A DNA stretch of 6,351 nucleotides from JAAYZB01 sp035379945. Lineage in GTDB: Bacteria; Bacillota_I; Bacilli_A; Izemoplasmatales; Hujiaoplasmataceae. Below the pieces are notes generated by a model, which made no database searches, was not told where the DNA came from, and saw nothing but the letters and a program-made list of their open reading frames with translations. The DNA lies in assembly GCA_035379945.1 (NCBI GenBank), contig DAOSWG010000027.1, positions 1 to 6,351 of the forward strand, given 5' to 3'. Shown in pieces: positions 5,057-6,351 of the stretch (the first letter of the stretch is position 1; the number at the start of each line of letters is the position of its first letter). Both the position numbers and the translations under genes were made by a program.

Positions 5057-6351
5057 ATGAATGAAAAAATGATTTTAGGAGTAAGAGAAAAACCGAAAGC
5101 CGGAAAATGGTTCGCCCTCAGTTTCCAACATGTGTTCGCCATGTTCGGCGCCACCATCCTGGTACCGCTATTGACCGGTCTTCCGGTCTCCGTCGCCCTT
5201 TTCGCTTCCGGAGCCGGAACCCTCATTTACATTCTTTGCACAAACGCCAAAGTGCCGGTATATCTGGGCAGTTCATTTGCCTACATTACCGTAGTCGCAA
5301 CCGTGAGCGGCTATTCGTCAGATCCTTTGACGGCGAATTACGCAGCGGCTCTGACCGGACTCTTCACAGTCGGAATAGTTTATGTCGTTTTCTCCCTTTT
5401 GATTAGATTTGCCGGCAAAAAGTGGATTGAAACCATATTACCTCCAGTCATCGTCGGTCCGATGATCATGATCATCGGATTAGGTCTTTCCAGCGTCGCA
5501 ATCGCTAATGCCGGTTTCAACGGTGGTAGCTGGAAAGAAATCCTGACTGCTATCGTGTCGCTTGCGATCGTCATTGTGGTTTCCCTCAAAGGAAAAGGAT
5601 TCATCAAGATAATACCCTTCCTGATCGGTATCGTCGGCGGTTATATTTTCGCTTCATGTGTCGGACTCGTCGATTTCTCCGCTTTCGTGGCGGTGATCAC
5701 GACTCCTTCCGAATGGATCAGGATACCCGAGTTCATGTTCCTTGGCTTCTTCGACGGAAGCGCAAACGTTCTTGGCACCGACATCACCTTCTACAAAGCC
5801 AACTTCGCGGCTGTGTTGACGATTGCGCCTTTGGCTTTCGTGACAGCGGCCGAACATATCGGTGACCATGCAGTTTTGAGCAAGATCGTCGGAAAAGACT
5901 TTTTGCAGGATCCCGGTTTGGATAGGACGCTTCTGGGTGACGGTCTCGCCACTTCGTTCGCCGCTTTGATCGGCGGACCCGCCAATACGACATACGGGGA
6001 AAACACTTCGGTTGTCGGCATGACTAGAGTCGCATCCGTTTATGTGACCGGCGGCGCCGCGGTGATCGCGATCGTCTTGTCTTTCTTCAATGTTTTTACG
6101 ACCCTGATTTCGACCATCCCCGCTCCGGTGATGGGCGGAATCTCCATCATTCTTTACGGTTTCATCGCATCGAACGGTCTCAAGGTTTTGATCGACAACA
6201 AGGTCAACATGTTCGATCTTAGAAATCTGATCATTGTCGCCACCATGCTTGTGATCGGCCTCGGTGGATCGATGATATCATTCGGAACCTTCCAGATCTA
6301 TGGTATGAGTTTGGCCGCCCTGGTCGGCATCGTCTTGAATCTGACACTGCC
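5057..6351 (+). CDS. uraA: Uracil permease, UraA/PyrP subgroup of NCS2 (3' end outside the window)
   Basis: Proton-coupled uracil importer of the cytoplasmic membrane. The first 431 codons are present and the frame is open to the edge. The last visible residues, NLTLP, match the NLxLP found close to the C-terminus of this family, so only a few residues are probably missing. Signatures are FQHVFAMFGATILVP (23-37) with H25 at the place of the E. coli UraA His24; KVPVYLGSSFAYI; AEHIGDH with E266 and H271; and PANTTYGENTSVVG (308-321) with E315. E266 and E315 correspond to the two substrate-binding glutamates of E. coli UraA. The start ATG lies seven bases after AAGGAGG (5043-5049); the nearby ATG at 5061 is out of frame and hits TGA after two codons. 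It lies downstream of the purine permease, separated by a terminator, with no visible promoter or PyrR-binding leader. Family is secure and uracil is the likely substrate. Confidence 0.93.
   Translation, partial: MNEKMILGVREKPKAGKWFALSFQHVFAMFGATILVPLLTGLPVSVALFASGAGTLIYILCTNAKVPVYLGSSFAYITVVATVSGYSSDPLTANYAAALTGLFTVGIVYVVFSLLIRFAGKKWIETILPPVIVGPMIMIIGLGLSSVAIANAGFNGGSWKEILTAIVSLAIVIVVSLKGKGFIKIIPFLIGIVGGYIFASCVGLVDFSAFVAVITTPSEWIRIPEFMFLGFFDGSANVLGTDITFYKANFAAVLTIAPLAFVTAAEHIGDHAVLSKIVGKDFLQDPGLDRTLLGDGLATSFAALIGGPANTTYGENTSVVGMTRVASVYVTGGAAVIAIVLSFFNVFTTLISTIPAPVMGGISIILYGFIASNGLKVLIDNKVNMFDLRNLIIVATMLVIGLGGSMISFGTFQIYGMSLAALVGIVLNLTL

Noticed and set aside
5107..5993. Several short frames on both strands inside the uracil permease
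   Set aside because: They overlap a continuous, motif-rich permease frame from 5057 to the edge and have no ribosome sites or recognisable products.

Overview
This window looks like ordinary chromosomal DNA from a low- to moderate-GC Gram-positive-type bacterium (Bacillota, or a relative of the Mollicutes). The support is strong AGGAGG-type ribosome sites, intrinsic terminators after most genes, a class I purine riboswitch, and a gene set (DUF1003, GtrA, DUF898, AzgA-type and UraA-type permeases) common in such genomes. TGA is read as stop: the acyltransferase and the purine permease both end in TGA, and Trp is encoded by TGG, so the Mycoplasma code is not in use. I cannot name a genus. I saw no mobile element, CRISPR array, tRNA or rRNA.

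Layout. Bases 1-220 hold no convincing gene, only AT-rich sequence and a weak promoter. At 221-1486 (+) is a PlsC-type lysophospholipid acyltransferase with an added C-terminal zinc ribbon. It converges on a DUF1003 membrane protein (1530-2060, -), and the two share a hairpin terminator in or near their 43-base gap. Next come two small membrane-protein genes on the minus strand: a GtrA-family protein (2233-2748) and a DUF898 protein (2916-3221). Each has its own terminator and promoter candidate, so these three minus-strand genes look like separate transcription units.

From about 3222 the DNA diverges. A plus-strand promoter (3345-3374) leads into a guanine-class purine riboswitch (3395-3461) and an intrinsic terminator (3515-3540). 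These control a purine permease of the AzgA/PbuG type (3585-5000). A second intrinsic terminator follows, and then a uracil permease of the UraA/PyrP type begins at 5057 and runs off the right edge, probably only a few residues from its end.

How the parts work together. The best-supported regulatory unit is the nucleobase-uptake locus. When guanine or hypoxanthine is plentiful the aptamer should form, P1 should close and transcription should stop before the purine permease. When purine is scarce, the 3' side of P1 can instead pair with the terminator and allow readthrough. No separate promoter or PyrR-type leader is visible before the uracil permease, so its expression may depend on leakage through the second terminator. 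That would place pyrimidine uptake partly under purine control. The acyltransferase belongs to phospholipid synthesis, and the small membrane proteins have no clear functional link to their neighbours. I did not find a new multi-gene system. The items worth a second look are the riboswitch architecture, the intergenic hairpin before the uracil permease, the acyltransferase-zinc ribbon fusion, the internal duplication in the DUF898 protein, and two short palindromes near promoters.
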